Shown here: positions 1-24,494 of the stretch, piece after piece
Layout of the letters: each line of letters starts with the position of its first letter
Position numbering within the stretch: the stretch's first letter is position 1
DNA from: Glandiceps talaboti
Lineage: Eukaryota > Hemichordata > Enteropneusta > Spengelidae
DNA length: 64,000 nucleotides
NCBI RefSeq assembly: GCF_964340395.1
Contig: NC_135549.1
Coordinates: forward strand, 31,681,832 to 31,745,831
Direction of reading: 5' to 3'
Notes under the pieces: generated by a model
The model's input: the letters and a program-made list of their open reading frames with translations, nothing else
Told to the model about the DNA's origin: nothing
Database searches by the model: none
Position numbers and translations under genes: made by a program

Positions 1-1212
1 GATGTAGTTCTGCCATTAGAAGTACATTGCAGTTGGAATTCAATCCATTCGATTCACTGATAGATATTGGAAGCCAATGGGGATTTTGAGGAACTCCAGT
101 AATGTGGTCATACTTTCTGGTTTTGGCGATTAATCGAGAAGCAGTGTTCTGTACAAGCTGAAGTTTCCTTACACTGCTGAGAGGAATACCATACAATAAG
201 CTGTTGCAATAATCTATCCTGGATGTAACAAAGGCATGGACTAGTAGTTTGACTGCATCATCTGTGAGATATCATCTGATTTTACCAATGTTCCTAATAT
301 GATAATATGACGATTTGTCACTTGCTTCTCCATGTCCATACGTTATACGGGCATCAAACGTAGTACTAAGGTTTCTTGCTTCAGTTGCAGGTATGGTTTC
401 ATTTTCGTTAATCTTCATTGCTGACAAATTCAGTTAAGATAGATTTTGACGAGACCCAAAATACAGTACTTCGGTCTTGTTAGAGTTTATGACGTCAAGA
501 GATTTTTCGTCACCCATTTATCCATGACACACGGCTTTCCATACGTTAAATGGTGACATTGAGATCTCCTATTTTGAAACTTAAATACAGCGAACTATCA
601 TCTGTATACAGACATAGTTTAATATTGTGCTGTCTAATAATGGTGTTGCAAATGTGGTGAAAAAGAATTGGTCCCAGTATATAACCTTGTTGGATATCGT
701 ACTGATCGTACGAGTTTGATACAGTTGTCATGTTGGTGTACTGTTTACCGGTTTTCTGTAAAGTATGACTCTAACCATTCCATTCCTACACTTTAACTGT
801 GCTAAACTTTAGCTCAGAGAGGGACTGTTCCTGAAACGCCAGCCATCCATCACTTTATTGGCCCGAGGACATTTACATTTGTATTTCGACAAGTTTTTAT
901 GATTTGAACCAAGCACTATACCTGAGATATTCATTCTGTTCAAAGGTGTTCAGCATGCGGGTCAGGAGGAGACAATTGTCAACAGTGTTAAAGACCGGAG
1001 AAAGATCAAGCAAAATTAGCAGAATAAAGCACATACTGTTGGTAGTTCTTTGGGTTTTCAGGACACATCATTCTGTGGTTTTCCAACAATGGTGTAACCA
1101 AGAGTTAATATTATATTAATAATTATTTGTTTCAGTAATGGGCCACAGCTCATCATACAAAGAATGAGATATTTTTACATGACAGGATTGGTCAAAAAGC
1201 TCATATGTACAA

Positions 1213-1267
<55 letters not shown>

Positions 1268-1530
1268 ATGTTGTTATAAGAAATGAAAACATTATAATGG
1301 TATAGCCGTGTTGAGTTTGTTTGGTACATTAACCGTAGATATTGACAAAGTGACGTCATTGACAATGGTTGGTAGCTGGATATCAGTAGCTTGTTTTAGG
1401 ATAGTTGATGGTATTGGATCTAGGTTGTTGGTGTTATTGGGGGTCGGTTTATTATCTTGCGGACTGATTCTGTGTCTGATCGAAACTAGTTTTAACGGAA
1501 AATCTTTGAAGCTGTGTATTGACGCTGTGA
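1..1530 (-). mobile_element. Degenerate CR1/L2-like non-LTR retrotransposon (RT remnant)
   Basis: Reading the minus strand in shifting frames gives a chain of blocks typical of CR1/L2-type reverse transcriptases. In order from high to low coordinates they are LDPIPSTILKQ with VNDVTLSISTVNVPNKLN (about 1410-1300), LILLDLSPVFNTVD (about 1020-970), a QQGYILGPILF and YTDDSSLYLSF block (about 700-590, a changed form of the catalytic YADD box), and LVHAFVTSRIDYCNSLLYG followed by KLQLVQNTASRLI (about 250-140). Frameshifts, stops and a (TAAA)n insertion interrupt it, so it is dead. The family assignment follows the known order of these RT blocks; the exact clade is an inference. The element runs off the left edge of the window. 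Confidence 0.85.
1211..1269. repeat. (TAAA)n microsatellite inside the LINE remnant
   Basis: About 14 uninterrupted AAAT/TAAA units lie between two recognisable parts of the RT remnant, so the tract arose in or was inserted into the dead element. Confidence 0.95.
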
Positions 1531-1792
1531 GGTGAATATGTATCTAACAGTTCCAAATAGAAATCACAGTCACACAACTGTCAGTCATCACATCATGAAC
1601 AACATTATTTTAATTACAATAATAACTATTGTATCAGTCACCAACACATCCTGGTACTCTATGTACGACAGAAACGTCAGTGACAGCATTGGACACACAG
1701 CACAGAAAACGAAGGTAACCGCACCTTCAACATTTTGGGAAGTTGCTCAATGTGGACATAACTAATTTTAAGAATATTTTAATTAATTTCAG

Positions 1793-12313
<10,521 letters not shown>

Positions 12314-12417
12314 CGCGGATAAAAATCTAAGACTATCGAATAAGAAGAGACGAACTTTATAGAACAGAAACATTTCGCAAAAAGAGTGTTTAGAACATTG
12401 TATTTCCCTGTATCTCT

Positions 12418-12423
12418 AATAAA
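12418..12423 (+). terminator. Polyadenylation signal of the serine protease gene
   Basis: AATAAA lies 105 bases after the stop codon, the first canonical hexamer downstream. Confidence 0.6.
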
Positions 12424-13019
12424 TCTAGTCATCACATGCTCCAGACAACAAAAGCCCGGGAAGTTGTCAGAATACAGTATTTTGAACCTAGATGTGCAAA
12501 AGAATCATTTGAATGACACAGGGCACATGCAACGTTCAGCTGAATTAATGCCGTGTGGTTTACTGATGAGATCATATAGATTTACAGCCGTCATTTACCA
12601 CTCGTTAACAAATAAGGACAAAAACAAACCATATACATTTAATAGAACTGTAGCTTCAGTTGTTGTTTTTTGATCACATAAACTCATTTCCTTTGTATTT
12701 TGGCTGATCATATGTACTGACGAAACATGAACCAATCATTTTATCTCAAATTTTATCTTGTAAACACGTACATTTTAATAGATATCCAAATATCCAAATT
12801 AGACCCTTTTCAATTTACCTTTATATACAATGTGTTTATATCCAAAGATAACATTTTTACACAAAAGGCTATAATCAGATCTAGCCTGGAGTGTGAAGTA
12901 CGATTCTAAAACGGTACTCATTTCAAAACATTGATCAACCTTGGTTATAAAACACAGTGACTCTGCTAGCAAAGAAGGATAATTACAAATTAATCTAAAA
13001 ATGATGGTAGACAAGTTAC

Positions 13020-14345
13020 TGGATAGAATTATTATTATTATTAATAACGATAATAAGTTTATTTCTGTGTACAAGTTTTCGGTACATGACTTATAAAACA
13101 ATTACAATTTTCAAGGTCAAAGGTGTAAAAAAAATAAAAATAACAAGAATTTTATGATGTCGTTAGTCTTTTTTTTTTACAAACTATTAAAAATATATTT
13201 TGCAAGTCCCATGATTACATTTCTGGTTTGTGTTAATTAAAAGAATAAAGTTTTGATATATAGCATTTGAAGTATAATATTGAGGGATATAGCATGCTCT
13301 GTAGTTAGATGTAAAAACACAGACCATTATAAAGTGATATTCGTCATCTGTTAAATTTTGTGAACAAAATTTACAAAGTCTAAGATTTCTTTCAATATTT
13401 AGTTGTCTACGTTTGATAAAAGCAAGCTTATTTTCTGAAGAGCATCTGAGCGTGCAATTACTGAGATGAGTTTTCTGTCTTGCAATACATTAATGTACAT
13501 TACTGGTTGTTACAATGATTTAAATGTTGTATAGTGGTAGAGAGCTTTGTCTTTCTGCATATTTATATACCATTCCTGGCATGACACTTCAACTACCCTA
13601 GAAATAAACAACAAGAAGAACAATTCAGGATTTCCAACCTCTTGTGCCATCCAAACATCATTAAAAACATACGTTTGCAAAAACGAACTTGTGAAGCCCA
13701 GGTCTCTTTGCCATTACTATCCATTTTATACAACATTTTATAAGCCCTATAAGGGAGCCTGTAACTGTCCATATGGATAAACTTTAGCCAATATTTGACA
13801 AGTTTTACACATTGTACATGGAGGATAGTCTACCATATTCCCCAAGCACAATATTGACGTAGCATATCAATGAGTCTTTGCAAGCCATATATAGTGTTCA
13901 AAAACAAAACTACGTCATCTGCAAACAACAGAAGAAAGAGATCGTACAAGTCATCGATCTGCACACCTGTGTTACCAGAATGCATTGCACATGTTTGAAG
14001 CTCACTAATGAATAATACAAAAAGTACTGGGCTTAGCATGCAGCCTTGCCTAACATCAATGTTACGACTGAAATAATCAGACAGATTGTCCCCAACTCTT
14101 ACACACGATTTGACATCTATATAAATACTTTTAATAATATCTAACATTTTCCCTCCTACCCCACTATCACTGAATTTACAGAACAGTCTCTTATGTTTTT
14201 TTTTGGAAATCGTCAAATAAACAGTAAAAAGGCAGTCTACGCCTATTGTATCTTTTGAATTAGGGCATTTAGAATAAAAATGTTGTCCGTTGTACTGTAT
14301 TTACTACGAAAGTCAGCTTGGTACTATACAAGTGAGTTCCATTAG
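13020..14345 (-). mobile_element. Degenerate non-LTR retrotransposon (RT plus C-terminal zinc-knuckle remnant)
   Basis: On the minus strand, from right to left, one reads FRSKYSTTDNIFILNALIQK, an open stretch 14216-13830 with VRQGCMLSPVLFVLFIS and LLLFADDVVLFL (the RT catalytic FADD box) followed by GLQRLIDMLRQYC, and then, near 13400-13320, LRLCKFCSQN...DDEYHFIMVC, the Cys/His zf-RVT motif. The element ends at a (TAA)n-like tail near 13.02-13.05 kb. Stops and deletions show that it is dead. The motif order and wording match the element at 40.4-44.2 kb, so the two are probably related families. Confidence 0.8.
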
Positions 14346-15039
14346 TTGGTTGTAAGAGACCAACAGGTTTTTAATAATAACTACTGCTGTTTACAAAAAA
14401 GGAGTGTAATTTTATTACGTCAAACCCAATTTTCAAATATGCAGTAATATTATCAGTTGTTTGGATGGAATAATGGATTATAAACTATCATATAATAATC
14501 GTCGGAGAAAAAAGTATAGATGTCCGATTGCTGAGAATTACAAACCTACGGTGAACTCTGAATATAAGACTGTACCACAACGTTGTGCTAAGTTTATGTA
14601 CGAGACATACAATGTGTATGTATCAAGTTTTTAATCCGCAGTCATGTGAAATAAATGACGTAAAAACAATCACGTGAAAAGATTTGGCACAAAAATACTG
14701 GTGAATTCAGTGATTTAGTACTTTCAAAATGTTACACTGGATACGAACAAACATCGTAAATTGTGTTATACCCAGTCTGGTCTTGTACTTACGATTAGCT
14801 CCTTCCATCAATCATTTAACAGAATTATCATTTCATCAGGTCATTATTAGATGTGTCATAATGTTTTTAGAATTTCGCTAACAACAACAGTTTAATGGTT
14901 ACTAGTGTTCCATCCACGGTGAATCACAGATTGACAAGATAAGATAAGTAATGTTGTGGTAGAATCGTTATCACGGACAAAATAACGATCTCCGACGTCG
15001 TCTTCATTATCTATGATGTCCTCCTCATCGTCGTTGTCA
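14346..15039. other. No gene seen
   Basis: AT-rich unique sequence between a LINE remnant and a trinucleotide tract. No coding or RNA signal was recognised. Confidence 0.5.
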
Positions 15040-15040
15040 C

Positions 15041-15114
15041 CACCACCACCACCACCACCACCACCACCACCAGCAGCAGCAGCAACAACAACAACAACAA
15101 CGACGACGACGACG

Positions 15115-15147
<33 letters not shown>

Positions 15148-15148
15148 G
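15041..15148. repeat. Compound trinucleotide repeat (CCA)n(CAG)n(CAA)n(CGA)n(CAA)n
   Basis: Runs of CAC/ACC, CAG, CAA, ACG and CAA follow each other without other sequence. Confidence 0.95.
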
Positions 15149-15240
15149 TAACAATAACAAGAACATCACCACAACCATCACCATCACCAAAACACTACCA
15201 CCATCGTCATTGTTCTATTATATATCGAACCTCATCGAAT

Positions 15241-15643
15241 CATTACAGTCCATGAATTGACAAGAACTGTTTTCATTACAGTCCATGAATTGACAAGAAC
15301 TGTTTTCATTACAGTCCATGAATTGACAAGAACAGTTTTCATTACAGTCCATGAATTGACAAGAACTGTTTTCATTACAGTCCATGAATTGACAAGAACT
15401 GTTTTCATTACAGTCCATGAATTGACAAGAACTGTTTTCATTACAGTCCATGAATTGACAAGAACTGTTTTCATTACAGTCCATGAATTGACAAGAACAG
15501 TTTTCATTACAGTCCATGAATTGACAAGAACTGTTTTCATTACAGTCCATGAATTGACAAGAACTGTTTTCATTACAGTCCATGAATTGACAAGAACTGT
15601 TTTCATTACAGTCCATGAATTGACAAGAACTGTTTTCATTAAT
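15241..15643. repeat. 33-bp minisatellite, about 12 copies
   Basis: The unit is ATTACAGTCCATGAATTGAC plus AAGAACTGTTTTC. The only variation seen is AACTGTT versus AACAGTT in a few copies. The unit is a multiple of three, so several frames stay open on both strands (for example an 11-residue TRTVFITVHEL repeat). There is no codon-use or splice evidence of expression. Confidence 0.95.
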
Positions 15644-17517
15644 AATTCTGAGTGTCTTAAATGCTTATGCTGATTGCAATAAGATAGTTTTGTTGAATGA
15701 AATCGAACTTGGCCAGTCATCCGGCGTTTACTGTCGGACATTTTATTCGATGTGTAAATGTTGGTTAGTTGATGTCTGTGAGGTTATGTCTATTTTATGT
15801 TTTGGACTGACAGAACTGTTATTAGTCCAACCAAATCTGTTGCGAGTTTATTTAGAGTGCTTAGTAAAATATTGGATGCAATCAAGGCTGTCACAAGAGT
15901 TGAGAGAATGCTTTAAAGATTTTCATTCGGCAGGACGTGATTTTTGAATATCCTTGTGAAACTCTTCTCATTTCATCTCTGTTACAATATACTACGACTT
16001 GTCAGACAGTTTTACAATATATTACAAAGTGTATCTAAATTTACTCCAAACGAACATGTTTACTCCCAAAAATACATTTTTCAAACATAACGCCCGGCAC
16101 AGCTTTGTGATAGTTTATATACATTTAACTTGTCCACATCGTTGCGTTTATCATCTCGTGACTTATCAAATGAAGTCCATGGAACAGTAAAATGAATAAT
16201 TCACGATTCCTAACCATCATGAAATGAGACAAATTACATATACATGTAAGTACTTGTTACTGGCATACCGAGATCAAAGTCTGAACTATTGCCCAAGCAT
16301 AATCTTTACTACCTATTTAAAAAAAATACTCGTATTCTACTTTCTGAAGTAAGCTTACATGTAACCATAACATTAAAGTGACTGAATTCAAAATGGTATT
16401 ACGATATAACCTATAATTGACCCGATGACGAAATTTTACTATAGGAATCAAAATGTTGAACAATGTTGAAATCATCTGTGTTGAACAATAACAAAAGACA
16501 ATTATAATGTGATAGGAGGTATGTATCGACATTAACACAAAATTAGAAGAGTTTATTGAGATTTTATGTAGATATGTTCACTCGGGTGAAAAGTTTATAT
16601 AAGCAGCTCGGACACTTTAAACTGAATAAATTCGCTAATAAATAAAACGTAGATTTCATATTGCACTACCTTGTAACGACAGAGATGTTATCAGAAAACT
16701 GTCCTGTACAAACAGTGTTGTACACAGGTTGAAACCATATTTTTCATCACCATGGCTACGAGCATATACATAAAAACAATTTATTTCACCCAACTGACAT
16801 AACTGAAGTTGTCTGCATACATTGCCGCTCATAAAAAGAGACTAGTGTAATGTGTGTACCTACATATTGTCACTAATATTACCGTTTGATCACTGTGGTG
16901 CTGACGTAATAAAAGCTTGCAGTGTTTGGGATTATCTTAAACAAACGTCATGGATTCATAAACACAGATTAAGGGATAATATGGAAATCTTCGACAAATT
17001 TGATGCAGACAAACTAATTATAGTAAATAAGACAAAAGTTGCTTCAAGTTAGGTTTTTGATCATGATGATCAATGTTAGGGATTGGTGTAACTAATTGTC
17101 ATTGACGAGGATTAGCAAGGCGAATTAATAACTGGTGTTGATGGGATGGGCAATAGTTTTATTGTCCCAACTGAGTTGAATTAGAGCACAGTGGAAAGAG
17201 TTACATTTCGATATGGATATATTGGTGGATAGTGCATGCGTTAGGCTATTTTGGTGGATAGTACATGTGTTAGGCTACTTTGGTATATTGTACTCTTTAA
17301 CCTTTCTGGTTTAAAGGTTACGAGTAGACGGTTTGGAAAATGCAGCTTGTAGCTACTGCCATTTGTTTCTGAATAGCTGAAGTTATGGGCAAAATTTGAA
17401 CCACAATGGTGTCCCAGTCAACCCAGCTATACAATTGGGGACCTGGTAGAATAACGTTTGCAATGTGAATATTTTAATGGTAAGCGTTTACAGGGGCTGC
17501 AATGGATTGTATGCTCT
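15644..17517. other. No gene seen
   Basis: Short open stretches exist but none shows a recognisable domain or splice context. A partial duplication of about 36 bp (GGTGGATAGTRCATG...TTAGGCTA) sits near 17220-17280. Confidence 0.5.
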
Positions 17518-17650
17518 CCACTATAGGTCCGTGCTAGGTGCTACTTATTTAAAGGGTCGTTGTACCACTATAGGTCCGTGCTAGGTGCTACTTATTTAAA
17601 GGGTCGTTGTACCACTATAGGTCCGTGCTAGGTGTTCCTTCTTTAAAGCG
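17518..17650. repeat. 47-bp tandem repeat, 2.8 copies
   Basis: CCACTATAGGTCCGTGCTAG begins copies at 17518, 17565 and 17612. The third copy diverges after GGTG. Confidence 0.95.
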
Positions 17651-20251
17651 CTTTAAGCAGTGCATAAAAGGGATATATACAAAACTAACATTATGATTAT
17701 CTTGTACAAGTAGCAGTCGAAGAATGCACATATCCCCCCTGCACGCGAAGCTCTAGACACACTGGCCAACTTCAGCAACGTTTCAATTTGTAGGAACAGA
17801 CCAGACCGTTACGGTTCAGTGCATCTTTTCCTTTTAACCACTACCGCCTTTTTCTCTTTCAAGTAATTTCACCTACACACCCCCTGATATAACAAGTGTC
17901 CTTTATTTTCATATTGCAATATTTCGATATTACTGTTAAATCGACATTAACTTAGGTATTTTCAGGTCATTTTAATTTTCGTTTGGAACTCAGTTCTCTC
18001 ATGCTAAATACGTACATACAACACAATACCTGAATAGAATAGAATACCTGATGTTTTGAAAACAAGTCTTTTTTTCATACGAACTTGTTATTATTTACTC
18101 AATTAATGTGAGTGAAAGTGGACGTGATAATTTTGGCAATATCTTTATTTTCATTTCGTATCATATCCCAACCATCAAAATTCGCCGTTAGTGACGCCTT
18201 GACCTGACGTGTCCTTCATGTGTGGGTTTATCGACTTCGATTCGAGTGAGAATAGTGCTTTAAATATGTAGGTACTTTAAGCGTAGAAAAATGAGAAATG
18301 TCGCATGACTTGGCAAATATCCCAACTTAAATACACGTAATAATAAGTATTCAAACAATATACCGGATGCCCTTTGATGTAAAATTGTTTTCTGACAACA
18401 TGTACTCGAAATATTTGACCTACAGTTAACCAATTTATGATTTAAAGCTGTAGAGTGTAAGAAGGTTTGACGAGGCTTCAGGTGTGGCCCTCAATTTCAA
18501 ACCAGGCCTCATTGCGGCAACGATTGAATTCAAGCCCCCCCCCCCCCACATTTTCCCACAAGTCATATGAATGACTGAATGAAACAATATTGTAAATTCT
18601 TAATATCATATTAGAAGATAAGAGGTGACGTGAAAGGAAATGAAGACAGACCGAAATGGTCAGAGACTTGGCTAACCGGTTGGACGTACTGGGTTGATAA
18701 TATTCTGGCTAACGACATTTTCAAGCCATAAGCAAGTCTCTTGTCTCTTGACTATCTAGTCGCATGATGATTTTAGTAAGTTCCATAAGCTACCAAATTA
18801 ATTTACATTTCACCTTTATCCATATTCGTCATATAGCTTGGATTTATAACCCTTTTCACAAACCAAATAGAACTCCCTATAATATGAAGTCTTTATACTA
18901 TGCATGGCGATGCCGTCGAAGTTACTTCATCAAACTGTGCAAAGTTTGTTTACTTGTTTACACACAGAATACACATTTTACTTAGTTATACAACAGGCAC
19001 ACAGCGATGGATACATTTCCCTAAAACGTCAAATTTGCTGCATTGATTGTGAATGATTTGTTCAGTGACACTGGTTTTTAATATTGAAAACAAGACAAGC
19101 ATCAGTTTTAAAGATTTTATATAATTTTATTTGAACCATGGTGAAATAATACTATGTAAAACCAAGCCGGGAAAAGTGTGAGTGTGTGCGTTGTTTAAGA
19201 ATGCCAATACAACACAATGACGTACATGATGACGTCAGTGTAACGTAACTTATTATGTACATGTATTTGTACCATTCATATAAGATAGTACAAACAGGTT
19301 TCATTAGTCGATCAAAATAAAAATAAAGAAACTTTTCGAGTTATCAAGTGTGTTATAAACCTGCAAAAATGTCAGTTAGGCAACATGATCTGATAAAGAG
19401 TGCTATTTTGTTCTTTATCAGTGTTTACACGTCGTATTATTTGTATATACAAAACCTGGACCAAAACCACACCAAGCCAACCTTGACCCGATATGCATAA
19501 AAAATGTATATCATTTAAAATGTCTGGCATTATACAATGAAAAGAACCAACTATGGCTATAAACCGTAAGTTTCTGTTTGTTTTATCAATCTAAGTTTAC
19601 AAATACACTCCCCAAAAATAGTAGATCGGACAACTTCGACCAATTAAATAGCCCAGGGCAACTTCGACCAATTGCAATTTGATTGTTGAACTTGCCTCCT
19701 GTAGCTTTACACTTGGGAGTTAAAGAAGTTAAGCATGGAAGTGTGATAAAGTATATATTCATGACACACTACTCGTGAAATCAAATCAATATTTACAAAT
19801 CAACCATTTGTAATCTAGAGCTATCTTTGCTAGGCTAGTATTACGCAAAACAAGTTAATACTGTACAAATTTACAAACTATGGAAATACATATATAATTG
19901 GAGTTGGGCTGATATGATGCACAAACCAGGCCGGTAATCAGTTCAGGAAATCACCACCTGTAAAATCCAAGTCAGATCATTAACCCATGTTTGATACTTT
20001 TTTGGATAAAAATAAATCGGAACAGGAAACGACAACGATAAGTGATATCACACATTGTAAAGATACCAATACATATATATATACGTATATGTAAGCATTC
20101 CACAATCTTTACATTGTCATTCTCCTTTGCTCTAACCAATTCGAATTTTTGAAAATCCAACCTTACGATTATTCATAAAGATTTTGACTGGATATCTAAA
20201 CACCGACTCTTTAACCGACGAAGTTCTTGAAAAACATATACAACATCAAAT
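17651..20251. other. No gene seen
   Basis: Intergenic sequence downstream of the minus-strand bHLH gene. It includes a poly-C run (about 18537-18549) and no recognisable coding sequence. Confidence 0.5.
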
Positions 20252-20257
20252 TTTATT
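20252..20257 (-). terminator. Possible polyadenylation signal of the bHLH-Orange gene
   Basis: TTTATT on the plus strand reads AATAAA on the minus strand, about 250 bases after the stop codon inferred at 20507-20509. Confidence 0.4.
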
Positions 20258-20506
20258 CTAACTCGTTATTTGTTTTCCCACGCGACCACTTTATACGTAT
20301 GTGTTTCAACCTCAGCAACTTCAAAATAGTATTAAAGTTAGGAGAAATATAATGTTCAGTGAGTGGTAATAAAGCAAGCATTATCATGTTCTTTGATAAA
20401 TAGTGTCAGATTATTTTAGCGAGAAAGAATAAATTCATCTTCTATGACTGTTGATCTGACTTTGTGGAGAAGCTATGAACGAACATCAACCAAATGTCTT
20501 TTTTTT

Positions 20507-20634
20507 CTACTGTTGAACCTGTAAACACACAGGTATATCTTGCAAAGTTGGCGTACTCTCTAATATCGAGTTAGTTTCGTCTTCGTCAACAATTACACTA
20601 GTTCCATTTGGCCAAGTGTTTGATTCTAAAGCCT
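20507..20634 (-). CDS. Terminal coding exon of the bHLH-Orange gene
   Basis: After CTCTCTTTTTTTCAG the phase-1 frame reads ALESNTWPNGTSVIVDEDET, then NSILESTPTLQDIPVCLQVQQ, and stops at TAG. It is open in the only phase that fits the preceding donor. No repressor tetrapeptide is seen at the C terminus. Confidence 0.68.
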
Positions 20635-23012
20635 CTGAAAAAAAGAGAGAGAAAAGACTGATAAGAAATTAATCCACGAGTATTTCAATATTATGAATTA
20701 TCAGTTGGTTGTCCCAAACTGTGTTACTATTAAATAAATTAGTAAAATAACATTTACATTTTGATGATTCGGTTGCCATGGAAACACAGGGACAATGGTA
20801 TTGACAAATAGTAGTTCTATGCAGGATTGTAAACACAGACATGGTATCAGTTTGGCATAGGACAACTCAAGTCACAACAATTCTTGCCATAGCCTATGAT
20901 TTAACATCCCATACCCCAGTAAAATAGGCTTTTCGTTGAGTCCATAAAGGGATGATGATGATTATGGTGGTGGTGGTGGTGGTGGTGGTGGTGGTGTGTG
21001 TGTGTGTGTGGGCGGGGGATGGGGGTCACGATGACAGTATACCATAGTATTCTGTAGTCTTGTCAACTTCGGTCCAAGATTAGGATTTTGGTAAAGATTT
21101 GTCATCGGCGACCTCGCTTTTGTTATCTAAATTAAACAATCTATTTGTTTTAGTGATCGTGTAAATGTCATATCAAAACTTCATCGCCCATCCCTGGCGG
21201 AGGAGGCTTTGATGAATTACCCGCTATGCAGTCAGAATAACAGTTACACGTTCGTCCAAAAAATGCTACAATTTCAACGTGTAGAAAAAACTAAGATATG
21301 TTATACAGACATTCAAATATAATACGTTATTTCTTTGAGTGTTTTTAAAACACATTCCATATAAAGTGAACACGTTTGTTTGTAAGTAGCTTTCGTCTCC
21401 GTGGTGTTTACGGAATGCCATTCCTTGGTGACTATACTGCTGAACTAGGGTGTGAAAATTTAATCAAACGAACGGTCGGTCAGATTGAGATTTGGCAGCG
21501 CAATAGAAATTATGGGATAGTGTCATCCATGAATCATCTTAAAATTGATGTCTTCCTAGGGTTTAAAATGTGAAATGTCTTGTCAATGAATGGATAAGAT
21601 AAGTCTAGTCGAAGTATGGAACTACTACCAGATGTTTACCCATCTCTGTTTACTTTTCCATGCTAGTACAAGATACTGGCGTAACAACATAGTGTATCAT
21701 TTGTTTTGCATTCTACAAATTTTGATCAAACTTTCGCGATTTTCTACCACGAATCAGTTATTATGGATCTATACCACCATCCTCGTCCAAAAAGATTATT
21801 ACTCGTACTCAATGAACTATTAATGTTTAGAAAATTAAATTAAAGATAAGAGACCGTTCACAGCAGACAGTGTTGGGGAATGAAAGGGTTATGGGCATGG
21901 TTTGGGAACTCCACAGCTGTATGTTTCTCTTATCATGTCCTCACAGAATACCACATTCATTATTCTTGTTCTTGAATTGACCTAAGGCGTTTCTCTTGTC
22001 TAAACCCAGCTACCAGTACAAAGTATAGTGAGCATGTGACTTAAGCCATCCTCTATGAGTTTTACAACTTTAATACCAAAGCAGGGGGAATCTAACACGT
22101 ACATACGCCTCTAGTCAGTAAATCGGGAGTCTTTGCGCAAAGATCTCTTAAAAACCCCTTAAAAACCACTCATAAAATGACATTATATGTTTTGTGCAGT
22201 GTGTTTAGTCGGGGTTCATAGTGTGTTTAGTAGAGGTTCATTTAGCGACCATGAGAAAAGAACGGGAATCTTATCAGAATCTAAGCAGAATGGAATCGAT
22301 AAGGGGCGATGTTTTGAAATAATCAGTCGGGATATCGACTGGCATCCATGGCTACTACTAAGCCTAAGCTTCTACGTCCACCATTATATACTGCAAAGTC
22401 GCCAAACAAAACATTGACATCAGTTCGCTCAGAAACCTTCTCATCACACCACGTACATCACAATGTTAACGATAAACTGTGCCAATTGTATCGAACATAC
22501 ACAGTGATTGTGTGGCTTGGCAAACGGACATCAAATATATACACCTATACCGATCCTAGAGAGTGTGACGAAGCTAACGGTGAAAGAAGTATAATAGTTG
22601 ATAGTACATCTACGTGCCATAATCTACAAAGAGATTAGAGTAGTTGGCAACTACGGTCTCTGATTTGTCCGTAGATACATTAGAGATTTGTAAGTATTCG
22701 TTCAGAAATAATCTATTCACTCCATCGCAAGTTGTATTGTAACATCTAGTAGATCACACTGCCATCTCGTAGTCAAACTCAATTCAAAACGACAAAGTTA
22801 CCCCTCATTTAAGAGTGAACGCTGCCTCGTCGTACCAAATGAGCACAGAAAATCGTCTTTTTAAAAGTGTACACGCAGGTTTACAATTTCTATTCTTAGA
22901 GATAGGCTGATTGGTTTGAAAGTGTCATCACAACCAAAACAATACTAAGTATTTGTGGTAGACCATTTACCGAACCAAACAATTGGATGATAACACATGT
23001 GTATGCACGAAT

Positions 23013-23097
<85 letters not shown>

Positions 23098-24462
23098 AGC
23101 CAAGACATGAATAGAAAATCACGTGACAAATATTAAAGATACTGCAACTATTATTTGATAACCGTAAGCATCTTGTCTTGGATGCATCAGTGGGTAAATT
23201 ATTTGTTAGCCTAATGTTTTGTATGAAACATGTGGATATAACTAATTTTAGTTAGTGTAAAGTGAATTAAAATATTACGGATTTAAAATAAGACTATGGC
23301 GATTTTTATGTTTCCTTTAAAGTCAGTGGCACCCATACGCACGTGAAAGTCTTTTCTCTGAAACCAAGCCAAGTTTTCTACAAGACTCGTTGATAAAAAT
23401 ATAACTACAATGCAATTCATTTCGATGCTCATACTTACACAGGTAAAGGGAAGCTTACTTACTTAGTAAATCGGCGAATGAGGTGCTGGATATGGCTGGA
23501 TGTTGTCCTTCGTTGGCTTCATGACGGTTATCATCGATTAATATGTCTTGGTGGTCAGCTTGTTGAGCCACACCATGCTTTGCTGCAACTGTCACTGCAA
23601 AGAAGGAATGAATATTTGAATCACTATAGACTTATCTTGAAACACGTTCATTAGGTCAGTAAAACATAGCAATAATTAGTTCTTGTATCACGAAAGAGAT
23701 CTCACATGAAATCGAAATTCGAATTTTTCTTTTTCAGTTTGTACACTATGTTTGGAATCCGAGTTCTTGATAAGACACTTGTACAACACTCTATGTCTCA
23801 TACAAGGCCACACGTGACGCCAGAATTATTGAACTGCGTGCGTCAAAATGTTCATTTGCATAATTCAAGTGACAGCTTGCATCATGATTATCGTATGACG
23901 GCTATCATACGAGACCTAGCGTAATCTCTTATTGGTCAAATCACATGTCAATATAAAACAATTTCAAATCGTTCTATCTGGGTATTGCCATTGGCCTAAT
24001 AAAGTACGTAATCAATATTTCGTAGAATTGTGTTAACTACAAACTATTGAATCTTCGGATGAGTGATTCGAGTGAAATAGCGAGATTTGAAATCAATCAT
24101 AAGCAAGGATTTTTTCAGACTGAAAATTTGAAACATCACAGTCATGTAGACTTACGAGTAATTGGGCTATCTTCCTTGCTATGCGGAGATAATTGGTTTT
24201 GAGTGTTCATATTGTTCGTGAAATCGTTGGATGTGGACGTTGGTTTCCCACCATTACAGGACAGAAGTGACCTTTCATAGTTGCTTTGTTCATGTATCTC
24301 ATATTGGTGGCTGCTCTGTGTTGTCATTTGTCCATTGCTACTGCATACTTGCTTTGGTGATGACTGCTGTTGTGGTGTTTGTGTTTGTGTTTGTGTTTGT
24401 GTTTGTGTTTGTGTTTGTGTTTGTGTTTGTGTTTGTGTTTGTACTTGTGTTTGTGTTTGTGC

Positions 24463-24494
<32 letters not shown>

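Noticed and set aside
15218-15741. Several open frames with 11-residue repeats
   Set aside because: By-product of the 33-bp minisatellite; three overlapping frames on both strands are open, which is the mark of a repeat and not of a gene.
15690-15947. 85-codon frame after the 33-bp repeat
   Set aside because: No domain, no splice context and no similarity recognised; length is within chance for this composition.
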